Shown here: positions 34,563-42,110 of the stretch, piece by piece | Position numbering within the stretch: position 1 is the first letter of the stretch | Layout of the letters: every line of letters starts with the position of its first letter | NCBI RefSeq assembly: GCF_025200715.1 | Contig: NZ_CP104143.1 | Coordinates: 1,116,001-1,180,000, forward strand | Direction of reading: 5' to 3' | Length of the DNA stretch: 64,000 nt | From: Rhizobium sullae | Lineage (GTDB): Bacteria; Pseudomonadota; Alphaproteobacteria; Rhizobiales; Rhizobiaceae | Made by a program: the position numbers and the translations under genes | The notes under the pieces: model-generated | Seen by the model: the letters and a program-made list of their open reading frames with translations, nothing else | Told to the model about the DNA's origin: nothing | Database searches by the model: none

Positions 34563-34822
34563 CAGGCCAACAGGGCGTCACTTTGTCGTCCAAAGTTCTG
34601 CGAGAAGGCCGGGATCGCGACCCTGATGATCGCAATTCCGGCTCTTCCGGGTCATCTGTTGGCGGGTGGCAACCAATGATGGGGGCGTCATCGGATGTCA
34701 CGATCTCAAATCAGGACGCCTTCGGCTTTCGTCAAAACAAGAGATTGTCAATGCTGCGGTTGTTGAAGAGGAGGGTAATAGCAGGTTAGTCGTCAGATTG
34801 TAGGCGCTGTCGCGTGGTGGCA

Positions 34823-35698
34823 TCAAACCGATGGCGCGGGGGCGAGAAACCGTGCAATGACAGATGCCACGCTGTCTGGAAATTCTTCATGAACAGATAG
34901 CTTGCCGAATTGCAACCGCTCCGCTCGAACGTTCGGTAGCTCGGCCAAGACTTCCATTTCCGAGCGGGATTTCCGTGGTGTCTCCGCTCCGAAAATCATG
35001 AGGATCGGAGAGGCTACCTTGCTGGCGGCGTCCAGAAAGGAAGCGCGGTCAGTGAAACGGTCAAGTGCGCCCGTCACAAACCGCACGGAGCTATGCCGCG
35101 CACCCCGGCCACGGGTAACGGCCATCTTAGCTTGAAGCCTCTCATTCGAGAGCCACGCTGGATCGCTGTAGACATGTTCCCGCGCCATCCTCCTGACGAC
35201 GAACTGGCTGACATTCGCGGCATAGAGCATGGGGCCTATCAGGGGATTGTCGACGGCGGCCCTGATCCGTGCGAACCAGGTTCTCTGCCCGTTCATCATC
35301 GTCGGCAGCGGCCCCCTCCAGGTCGGTGCGATAATAACGAGTTCCTGCAATGCCTCGTTGCAACGGGCCAGGTGGTAGAGCGCGTAGCTCGCCGCATGTC
35401 CGGCCGCGACCACCGCTTGTGGACGAAACTCGTCCAGGATCGTGGCAAAGAAAGCGGAGAGTGTGTCCGGCGTCCATTCCACGCGAGGTCGAGCTTCCGT
35501 TCCGAAGCCAGGCCAGTCCACCGAATGAACATGGAAGTCCTGCGACAGATGCTGGGCAAGTCCGGCCATCTCTCCGCTGGTCGAGATCGAGCTCAATGCT
35601 GGAAGCAGCAGCACCGAAGTACCGGCACCTGCCTCATCCACGGACACATCGATGGCAATACCGTCATGGACGAAGCGGAACGTCTTTTCTTCGGTCAT
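34823..35698 (-). CDS. Alpha/beta-hydrolase fold protein lacking the nucleophile Ser
   Basis: 291 residues of clear alpha/beta-hydrolase character: VLLLPALSSISTSGEMAG (oxyanion region), HVHSVDWPGFGTE, and the final His region KLSVHEEFPDSVASVIARFL. The nucleophile elbow, normally GxSxG, reads GHAASYALYHL, with Ala where Ser/Cys/Asp is expected. A classical esterase mechanism is therefore not available, unless another residue is recruited. It lies 8 bp after the second CsoR-type gene on the same strand and is probably cotranscribed with it. Confidence 0.85.
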   Translation of the reverse strand: MTEEKTFRFVHDGIAIDVSVDEAGAGTSVLLLPALSSISTSGEMAGLAQHLSQDFHVHSVDWPGFGTEARPRVEWTPDTLSAFFATILDEFRPQAVVAAGHAASYALYHLARCNEALQELVIIAPTWRGPLPTMMNGQRTWFARIRAAVDNPLIGPMLYAANVSQFVVRRMAREHVYSDPAWLSNERLQAKMAVTRGRGARHSSVRFVTGALDRFTDRASFLDAASKVASPILMIFGAETPRKSRSEMEVLAELPNVRAERLQFGKLSVHEEFPDSVASVIARFLAPAPSV

Positions 35699-35706
35699 GT
35701 CATTCG

Positions 35707-35982
35707 CTATTTCAGATAGGCGCGCATGACGTCGATCAGTTCGGCCGCCCCCTCGTTGCGGTCGTTCTGGGCCAAATCGGCGTCGGCGACGTGTAAAAGG
35801 ATGTGGTCTTCGATAATCTCGGACATCAGGCCGTTGATCGCCCCACGGACGCCGGCAATCACCTGCAGCAGTTCCGCACAGCTCTTCTCGTCCTCCAGCA
35901 TCCTCTCCACGGCTTCGATCTGGCCGCGGATGCGCCGGGTTCTGTTGATCAGCTTAGTCTTCTCTCGGATGGTGTGCGACAT
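35707..35982 (-). CDS. dmeR: CsoR/RcnR family metal-sensing repressor, DmeR/FrmR-like
   Basis: 91 residues. The family core is TKLINRTRRIRGQIEAVERM, Cys in EKSCAELLQVIAG, then His in GLMSEIIEDHILLHV. With Cys35 and His60-type ligands it belongs with RcnR/FrmR rather than Cys-rich copper CsoR. In rhizobia the close relative DmeR represses the Ni/Co exporter gene dmeF. No dmeF lies next to it here; the divergent genes encode a His-rich protein, a HupE-like permease and an anchor protein. The symbol is suggested by resemblance. Confidence 0.85.
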   Translation of the reverse strand: MSHTIREKTKLINRTRRIRGQIEAVERMLEDEKSCAELLQVIAGVRGAINGLMSEIIEDHILLHVADADLAQNDRNEGAAELIDVMRAYLK

Positions 35983-36040
35983 GCGTCGTCTCCCATGAAA
36001 GTGGCTGGGCCGGAATTATTTATAGGCGGACCAACGCTAA

Positions 36041-36062
36041 TAGAATAGAGGGGTATAGTATT
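36041..36062. promoter_or_regulatory. Possible half-site operator near dmeR (site D)
   Basis: The sequence TAGAATAGAGGGGTATAGTA contains a G-tract with A/T flank like one arm of sites A-E, 59 bp upstream of the dmeR start codon. Weaker than the other sites. Confidence 0.35.
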
Positions 36063-36134
36063 TTTTCTGGCTGTCACGACGCACCTTTGATGCTGGCAAA
36101 TGGGCAGACCTCTGTTAGGACATGTTTTCCTCCT

Positions 36135-36150
36135 ATCCCCTGGAGGGGAT
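36135..36150. promoter_or_regulatory. Perfect palindrome, likely metal-sensor operator (site E)
   Basis: ATCCCC-TGGA-GGGGAT with 6-bp perfect arms, preceded by TCCT as in sites B and C. It is in the dmeR to His-rich gene intergenic region, 45 bp before the latter's start. Confidence 0.6.
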
Positions 36151-36194
36151 GCGCCAAGTTGGTTTCTTGTGTGTGGATGCGAACACGGTTATCC

Positions 36195-36569
36195 ATGGGT
36201 ATGATTCATCGCCGGGACAAAAGATCGACGGGTCTTGTCAGCGCCTTCATGGCATGCGTCGCCGTGCTTCTGTATTCGTTCTCTGCGATCGGATCGCACG
36301 CTCTGGCACTTCACGGCGCGGCCACCGTGCTCGCGGCCGATAACCATGCCCATGCAGATGGCGGCCATTCCCATGACGACTTCGACGTTCTAGAAGGCGA
36401 CGCGGATGTCTCCGACCATCATCACGCGGATCACACTCACGAGAAGGCCGGGCTCCTCAGCCTTACCGGATCGAGCATCCGCTCGGCCGTGACGATGTCC
36501 TATTCGTCCCGTCCGGCGTCTGCCTCAGCAGGTCCCCCCTACGGCATAGAACGCCCGCCAAGACCGTGA
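36195..36569 (+). CDS. His-rich small exported or membrane-anchored protein
   Basis: 124 residues from the ATG at 36195 (36201 also possible). A hydrophobic helix (GLVSAFMACVAVLLYSFSAI) is followed by a region with a dense His/Asp pattern (NHAHADGGHSHDDFDV and DHHHADHTHEKAG) and a Pro/Ser-rich tail. The His clusters suggest periplasmic binding of Ni, Co or Zn. Its position next to dmeR and upstream of the HupE-like gene fits a metal-buffering role. No named family recognised. Confidence 0.65.
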   Translation: MGMIHRRDKRSTGLVSAFMACVAVLLYSFSAIGSHALALHGAATVLAADNHAHADGGHSHDDFDVLEGDADVSDHHHADHTHEKAGLLSLTGSSIRSAVTMSYSSRPASASAGPPYGIERPPRP

Positions 36570-36628
36570 CCTCGTTTTTGATCGACGCCGCTCCGGCGGC
36601 CGTTTCAACGAATTGACGGAACTTGCAA

Positions 36629-37360
36629 ATGAAGCAATCCTCTCCCGGAGGCCGAAGCCGCGCGTTTGTGCCCGGCTCCCCCGTTGTTCAATCCTTGCTC
36701 GTCCTGCTGTCAGTCCTTGCGCTGGCGGGCACTGCGGCAGCCCACGCAGTCGCGGAAGGCGACAAGGGCTACATCCAGGAGATCACGGGCATCAATCTGA
36801 TCCCGTTCGTCTACCTGGGCGCAAAGCACATGGTGACCGGATACGATCACCTGCTGTTTCTGTTCGGCGTGATCTTCTTCCTCTACAGGCTGAAGCACAT
36901 CGGCATCTATGTCAGCCTCTTCGCCGTCGGCCATTCGACGACGATGCTGCTCGGCGTCTATTATGGCTGGAACGTCAGCTCCTATCTGATCGACGCGATC
37001 ATCGGCCTGTCGGTCGTCTACAAGGCGCTCGACAATCTCGGGGCGTTCCAGCGGTGGTTCGGCGTCCAGCCGAACACCAAGGCCGCGACCCTCATCTTCG
37101 GCTTCTTCCACGGTCTCGGGCTGGCGACCAAGATCCTCGAATACGAGATCGCCGAGGACGGGCTTCTCCCGAACCTCCTCGCCTTCAACGTCGGGGTCGA
37201 GATCGGCCAGCTCGTCGCGCTGACGATCATTCTCATCGTCATGAGCTACTGGCGCAAGACCAGCAGCTTCATGCGCCACGCCTACACGGTCAACGTCCTC
37301 ATGATGACCGCCGGCTTCGTCCTGATCGGATATCAGCTCACCGGCTACTTCGTCGCATAA
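36629..37360 (+). CDS. HupE/UreJ family membrane protein
   Basis: 243 residues. The signal/anchor is SLLVLLSVLALAGTAAAHA; the HupE/UreJ-2 pattern follows with LGAKHMVTGYDHLLFLFGVI, LFAVGHSTTMLLGVYYGW, IFGFFHGLGLATKI and NVGVEIGQLVALTII. Conserved His and Asp in TGYDHLLF and in the helix with HS are the likely metal-binding residues of these (proposed) nickel permeases. It lies 59 bp after the His-rich gene and 20 bp before the membrane-anchor gene, so the three are probably one operon. Confidence 0.9.
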   Translation: MKQSSPGGRSRAFVPGSPVVQSLLVLLSVLALAGTAAAHAVAEGDKGYIQEITGINLIPFVYLGAKHMVTGYDHLLFLFGVIFFLYRLKHIGIYVSLFAVGHSTTMLLGVYYGWNVSSYLIDAIIGLSVVYKALDNLGAFQRWFGVQPNTKAATLIFGFFHGLGLATKILEYEIAEDGLLPNLLAFNVGVEIGQLVALTIILIVMSYWRKTSSFMRHAYTVNVLMMTAGFVLIGYQLTGYFVA

Positions 37361-37380
37361 ACTGCAAGGGAATCCCACAT

Positions 37381-38019
37381 ATGTTCAATACCCAATCACC
37401 AGTACCCGGCGACCTGCCGTCTTCGAAGCAGTTGCTCAGGTCGACAGTCATTGCCGCAGCCGCGGCCGCCGCGATCCTCGTCACTGTCGTCCTGCCATCC
37501 GAATACGGCGTCGATCCGACAGGCGTCGGTTCCGCGATGGGCCTGACGGAGATGGGGCAGATCAAAACCCAGCTCGCCGAAGAAGCAGAGATGGATCGCG
37601 TCAAGGCTACGACGCCGTCGCAGCCGGTCCCCGCCCAGGAAGGTTCGACACTCCTCGACCGCATCGTCCATGAGTTCGGAATCTCTTCGGCCCAGGCTCA
37701 GGAGATGCGGCAGGACGAGATGTCGGTGACACTCCAGCCGGGCGAAGGCGCGGAAATCAAGTTGGCGATGGTCAAGGGTGCGAAGGCAAACTTCTCCTGG
37801 ACCGCGAACGGGGGCAAGGTCAACTTCGACACGCACGGCGACGGCGGCGGCGAAAACATCAGCTACGAGAAGGGCCGAGGCGCCGCCGAAGACAGCGGCG
37901 TCATCGTAGCCGCCTTCGACGGAAACCATGGCTGGTTCTGGCGCAACCGTACCAGCAGTCCGGTCACGGTCACGCTGAAGACCGACGGCGCCTATGCCGA
38001 TATCAAGAAGATGATGTGA
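37381..38019 (+). CDS. Transmembrane anchor protein following hupE-like gene
   Basis: 212 residues. One N-terminal membrane segment (LLRSTVIAAAAAAAILVTVV) precedes a periplasmic region with a beta-rich C-terminal part (VTLQPGEGAEIKLAMVKGAK, FSWTANGGKVNFDTHGDGGG, GWFWRNRTSSPVTVTLKTDG). Proteins of this kind are regularly found after HupE/UreJ-2 permeases in metal loci, but their job is not known. The start follows the hupE stop by 20 bp. Confidence 0.82.
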   Translation: MFNTQSPVPGDLPSSKQLLRSTVIAAAAAAAILVTVVLPSEYGVDPTGVGSAMGLTEMGQIKTQLAEEAEMDRVKATTPSQPVPAQEGSTLLDRIVHEFGISSAQAQEMRQDEMSVTLQPGEGAEIKLAMVKGAKANFSWTANGGKVNFDTHGDGGGENISYEKGRGAAEDSGVIVAAFDGNHGWFWRNRTSSPVTVTLKTDGAYADIKKMM

Positions 38020-38292
38020 AGGGTCGGGGCCGCGTCGGTGGGCGCGGCCCCGCGGCATGAAGTTGGTTCCAGAAGCGGAGCTCAAATCCGCGAAGCGGCT
38101 CGAAGGACGGGAGAAACACGTGATTCCTCGACTGAGCGGCTTCTCCGCGAGGCGGCCCGTGTTGCAGGAGAGCAGCCTTATCCAACGAGATGTAAGGGTG
38201 TATAATCGGCACTCCTTGCATGAGCGGCAATGGCACCCGGTTTTCGCCGAGTGGGTTGCATTGCTGGACAACACTCATCGTGGACGAAAAGG

Positions 38293-38829
38293 ATGGCATA
38301 TGCCGTCGTCATTCTAACTATGGCGATCTTCTGCCTGGTTACACCGATCCACGCTCAAGACACCGCTTCAGCGTTCGATTTTTTCGGGCGTCATTGTCTG
38401 GTGGACGGACCCAATTTCATGCGGACGGGGACGATCGCCCTGGCACGAGGCTGGATTCCTCTCTCGACCGAGATCCTCATGACGCTGGCCCCCATGGAAA
38501 ACCCGGAGGCCATCGAGGGCTGGCTTGTCGGCGAGCGGCGACAGCGGACTGTTGTCGCTGTGACCAGGGCGACGGTCGGTGGCAAAGCGGTGGAAGGCTG
38601 CACCATCGCAATGTCCGACATCGACAGTGTTGGCTTCGAGAGGAGCTTCTTCCAGCGGACCGATGCGGAAGTCGTTCAGGAAGAACGTGGTCCACGCCAC
38701 GTCCACAAACTCTACAGCTTGATCTTCAGAGGGCGCAGGGAACTGGTCACCCTGATTGTCCCCGCCGAACCGGCGGAAAGGAACTACGTGGTTGGTAGCG
38801 TCATAGCCGAAACGCAACAGGAAAATTAA
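38293..38829 (+). CDS. Hypothetical exported protein
   Basis: 178 residues with a signal peptide (MAYAVVILTMAIFCLVTPIH, cleavage after AQA-like HAQ). The mature part contains two Cys (GRHCLVDG, EGCTIAMSD) that could form a disulfide and a mixed beta/alpha pattern. The ATG at 38293 gives a proper signal sequence, whereas the longer frame does not. It stands after the metal operon without clear connection. No family recognised. Confidence 0.6.
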   Translation: MAYAVVILTMAIFCLVTPIHAQDTASAFDFFGRHCLVDGPNFMRTGTIALARGWIPLSTEILMTLAPMENPEAIEGWLVGERRQRTVVAVTRATVGGKAVEGCTIAMSDIDSVGFERSFFQRTDAEVVQEERGPRHVHKLYSLIFRGRRELVTLIVPAEPAERNYVVGSVIAETQQEN

Positions 38830-39052
38830 CTGAAGGCGAGGCCGCGTTCGTCCCAGCCACCGATAGAAGGATGGAGGAGAGGCGAGACGGGCGTCCCGAA
38901 CGGACAGGACTGGCAGTTTATCGCCATGGCGGCTTCGCGATCGATCCTTCGGACTACTCCAGCTTCGGAGTAACCCAGTTCTGGAACTGGGCAAGCAGAT
39001 GGTTATCTAATTTGCATGGGCGTCCCAGTGCGCGATGCGGCCGCGGGCTTCC

Positions 39053-39745
39053 CTAGGTCCGCGCCCTAAGGGCCGCTTCCACCCGGTCGGCGCCATGCGT
39101 GACGATATAGGCGATCACCATGTAGACGACGACCGCGATCAAGAAGGCTTCGAGGTAGTAAAAATTCAGCGCGGCGGTCAGTTGCGACTGCGCAAAGATA
39201 TCGACAACCTCGATGGCAAACCCAAGAGAGAGCGCCTTCATGATCACCATGAACGAGTTGGCGAGGTCCGGGATTGCCGCTACGATCACCTGGGGAAGCA
39301 TGACCCGGCGGAACAATTGGCTGCGTTTGTAGCCCAACGAGTAGGCCGCGTCCGCCTGACCGGTGTCAAAGGAGTTCAGAGCGCCTTTCACGACTTCCGC
39401 CTGGAAAGCCGCGACGCAGGTGGTCAATGCGACGATGAGCGTGACCCAGTTCGGCGTCGCGTGACCGTTGAACTCGATCCCGATCAACGAGGCCAGGAAC
39501 TGGAGGGCCGGTGGAAGACCGTAGTAGGCGAGGAAGATCACGATCACCATCGGGACGCCCTTGAAGGCGACCTTGTAGGCAACGACGAGCTCCCGCAGCA
39601 CTGATACCCGCCGATACTCGACCATCGCAAACAGGCTGCCTACGATCGTCGAGAGGACGAAGATCGCAAGCGCCATGGCGAGCGTCACGGGAACCGCGCC
39701 AAGGATGTCCCAGAGATCGGGTAGAAGAACTTCGGAATCGAACAT
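39053..39745 (-). CDS. Polar amino acid ABC transporter permease (HisM/ArtM type)
   Basis: 230 residues, about five membrane segments. The typical N-terminal part (LGAVPVTLAMALAIFVLSTI), the VAYKVAFKGVPMVIVIFLAY motif, and the EAA loop QADAAYSLGYKRSQLFRRVM followed by LPQVIVAAIPDLANSF are all present. Second permease of the importer; 19 bp after the first. Confidence 0.9.
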   Translation of the reverse strand: MFDSEVLLPDLWDILGAVPVTLAMALAIFVLSTIVGSLFAMVEYRRVSVLRELVVAYKVAFKGVPMVIVIFLAYYGLPPALQFLASLIGIEFNGHATPNWVTLIVALTTCVAAFQAEVVKGALNSFDTGQADAAYSLGYKRSQLFRRVMLPQVIVAAIPDLANSFMVIMKALSLGFAIEVVDIFAQSQLTAALNFYYLEAFLIAVVVYMVIAYIVTHGADRVEAALRART

Positions 39746-39764
39746 GTGATGACCTCCTCTTTGA

Positions 39765-40472
39765 TCAGACGCTTGCCATCATGGTAACCTTGGCCGGCGT
39801 GGCCGCTGGCGCGAACTTCGAGTTCCGCATTTCGAAGAAGCGGACGACGAGCCATGCCACGAGGCACAGCAGCGAATAGATCACCGCCAGTACGAGATAG
39901 GTCTCAAACTGGTACTGGTTGTAGTCCCGCTCCATGACGAGATGAGCGGTCGCCATCACGTCCGCGGCCCCGATGTACATGACGAGCGCGACGTTGTGGA
40001 TCAGGTAGATGATCGCGTTGCCGTAGCCGGGCAGGGCGATATGCACGGCCTGCGGCCCGACGACGCGAAGGATCTTTTGACGGAACGTGTATCCGAGACT
40101 GTCCGCGGCGTCGTGCTGACCTCGTTCTACGGCGAGATAGGCTGGCCGTAGAACCTCGGAGAGATATCCTCCATGGTAGAGGCTGAGGCCGACCATCGCC
40201 GCCACGTTAGGGGACACGAAGTCCTCGACATCGAACAGGTCAACCACCAACGGAAGCCCGTAAAAGGCGACGAACAACTGGAGCACGACGGGGACGCTGC
40301 GGGCATAGGACACGTAAAGGTCGGCAAATTGGCTGACCACGGGCGTCCTGCGCACCCGGAACGTCGTTGCAATCAAGGCCAGCACGAAGCCGGCGATCAT
40401 GGCCGTGAACGTGATCGCAAGCGTCAGCGGCAGCGCCGATAGCAGCTCTGGGATCATTATGGATAAGTCCAC
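39765..40472 (-). CDS. Polar amino acid ABC transporter permease (HisQ/ArtQ type)
   Basis: 235 residues with about five membrane segments. LPLTLAITFTAMIAGFVLAL at the N-terminus, SYARSVPVVLQLFVAFYGLP, then the EAA loop QHDAADSLGYTFRQKILRVV with GPQAVHIALPGYGN. It dimerises with the next permease. Gene order is binding protein, this permease, the second permease, all on the minus strand. Confidence 0.9.
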   Translation of the reverse strand: MDLSIMIPELLSALPLTLAITFTAMIAGFVLALIATTFRVRRTPVVSQFADLYVSYARSVPVVLQLFVAFYGLPLVVDLFDVEDFVSPNVAAMVGLSLYHGGYLSEVLRPAYLAVERGQHDAADSLGYTFRQKILRVVGPQAVHIALPGYGNAIIYLIHNVALVMYIGAADVMATAHLVMERDYNQYQFETYLVLAVIYSLLCLVAWLVVRFFEMRNSKFAPAATPAKVTMMASV

Positions 40473-40528
40473 TTCGGAACACTCCTTCTTTCAGTCTTGG
40501 GCCTGATCGCCGGTGTCTCAACCGAGCG

Positions 40529-41353
40529 TTACTTCATGTACGTGGTGATGTCCTCGCCGAACCATTTCTGCGAGAGCTTGGCGAGCGTGCCGTCGGCCTT
40601 GAGTTCCTTCAGCGCCTGGTCGATGCCTTCGGAGAGGGCCTTGTTCTCCTCGGAGCGGTGGATCAAGACGAAGGTGTTGTTGATAGCGACGGGCTCGCTC
40701 GCCTTGATGTCGAGCTTCTGCTGGTCGATGACCGTCTGCTCGCCGAGGTTGGACGGCAGAACCAGCGCGTCGTACTTGCCGTTCTGGACCTCCTTCAGGC
40801 GATCCGGATATGGAATGCCGGCGCTGGAAGCGGTGATCTCGATCTTATAGTCGGGGTTCTGTTCCTGCCACGCCGTGGCGAACTTGTAGATGCCGCCGCC
40901 GGCAGTGACGGGCACGATTTTCTTGCCGACGAGATCCTTCATCTCGTTGATGCCGCTGTCTTTGCGGCTATAGATCTTGATCAGGCTGGCGCCAATCGGG
41001 CTCTCCGGAATAAGAAACTGCTTTTCGCGAGCGGGCGCACGGTAGTAGCCGCCGGTCGCGATGTCGTACTTGCCAGTGACGAGGCCCGTCTCCTGAGCGA
41101 TGTCGGCGGCGCCTTCCATCTCGAACTTGTACTGGGGCAGCTTCGCGTTAATGGCTTTCAGGACGTCGGGCTCGTAGCCCTGAGGCTCGACGCCGATCGC
41201 ACCCCAGGACAGCGGCTTGGATTCGGCTGCCGTCGCGATCTTGATGGTGCGCACGTCCTGGGCATGGGATACGCCAGCCGTTGCGAGAGCGAATGCGACG
41301 CCGGCTATGGCGAGACCGAAAGTACGGCGGGAAGTTGACTTAATAGAAGGCAT
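40529..41353 (-). CDS. Polar amino acid ABC transporter substrate-binding protein
   Basis: 274 residues. A signal peptide (RRTFGLAIAGVAFALATAGV, cleavage near SHAQ) precedes a type-3 binding protein: IKIATAAESKPLSWGAIG, GYEPDVLKAINAKL, YDIATGGYYRAPAREKQF and VGKKIVPVTAGGG. The expected ligand is a polar amino acid or amino-acid-like compound; the missing usual R-acidic pair details cannot be judged. ATG at 41353 has AGGA 8 bp upstream and is favoured over the one at 41362. Confidence 0.9.
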   Translation of the reverse strand: MPSIKSTSRRTFGLAIAGVAFALATAGVSHAQDVRTIKIATAAESKPLSWGAIGVEPQGYEPDVLKAINAKLPQYKFEMEGAADIAQETGLVTGKYDIATGGYYRAPAREKQFLIPESPIGASLIKIYSRKDSGINEMKDLVGKKIVPVTAGGGIYKFATAWQEQNPDYKIEITASSAGIPYPDRLKEVQNGKYDALVLPSNLGEQTVIDQQKLDIKASEPVAINNTFVLIHRSEENKALSEGIDQALKELKADGTLAKLSQKWFGEDITTYMK

Positions 41354-41369
41354 GTCAGGCATCCTTTCT

Positions 41370-42110
41370 CTACTGGATTGCAAGCTCGGAATTGAGGAAT
41401 TGGGCAAGGCGTGGATTCGAAGGCGCGTCGAAGATCTCGGTCGGGCTGCCGTCGGCGGCGACGACGCCCCGATCCATGAAGACGATGCGGTTCGAGATGT
41501 TCTTTGCGAACTGCATCTCGTGGGTGACGAGCAGCGAGGTGATCCCCGACGACGTAACGTCCTTGATCACCCTAAGAACTTCGCCGACGAGTTCGGGATC
41601 GAGCGACGACGTGGGTTCGTCGAAGAGCATCACGTCCGGTTTGACCGCGAGCGCCCGCGCGATGCCGGTCCGCTGCAGCTGGCCACCGGAGAGCTGGGAC
41701 GGGTAGCTGTCCAGCTTGTCGGAGAGACCTACCCGATCGAGCTCCTGCAGGGCGATCGCCCGCGCCTCGTCCTTTGACTTGCGCTGCACGACCACGAGCG
41801 GATCCATCACGTTCTGAACGACCGTCATGTTCTTGAAGACGTTAAACTGCTGGAAGACCATGGCCGTCCGGAGCCGAATCGCCTGTATCGCGGTGTTGTC
41901 CGGGCGCTGGTAGTCCATCTTGAGCTTATCGAACGCGATGGTGCCGGACGCCGGCTTTACCAGGTAGTTGATGCACTTCAGCAGCGTCGTCTTGCCGGTA
42001 CCGCTGGGGCCGATGATCGACACCACGTCTCCGCGCTTCACGGAGAGATCGACGCCGTTGAGAATCTGCGTGGTTCCGTAGGACAGCTTTAGGTTCTTGA
42101 GCTCAAGCAT
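41370..42110 (-). CDS. Polar amino acid ABC transporter ATP-binding protein (GlnQ/HisP type)
   Basis: 246 residues. Walker A IGPSGTGKTTLLKCINYL, Q-loop MVFQQFNVFKNMTVVQNV, signature LSGGQLQRTGIARALAVKP, Walker B VMLFDEPTSSLDPELVGEVL and H-loop VTHEMQFAKNISNRIVFMD. It lies between the monooxygenase and binding-protein genes; its start overlaps the monooxygenase stop by 8 bp. Confidence 0.94.
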   Translation of the reverse strand: MLELKNLKLSYGTTQILNGVDLSVKRGDVVSIIGPSGTGKTTLLKCINYLVKPASGTIAFDKLKMDYQRPDNTAIQAIRLRTAMVFQQFNVFKNMTVVQNVMDPLVVVQRKSKDEARAIALQELDRVGLSDKLDSYPSQLSGGQLQRTGIARALAVKPDVMLFDEPTSSLDPELVGEVLRVIKDVTSSGITSLLVTHEMQFAKNISNRIVFMDRGVVAADGSPTEIFDAPSNPRLAQFLNSELAIQ

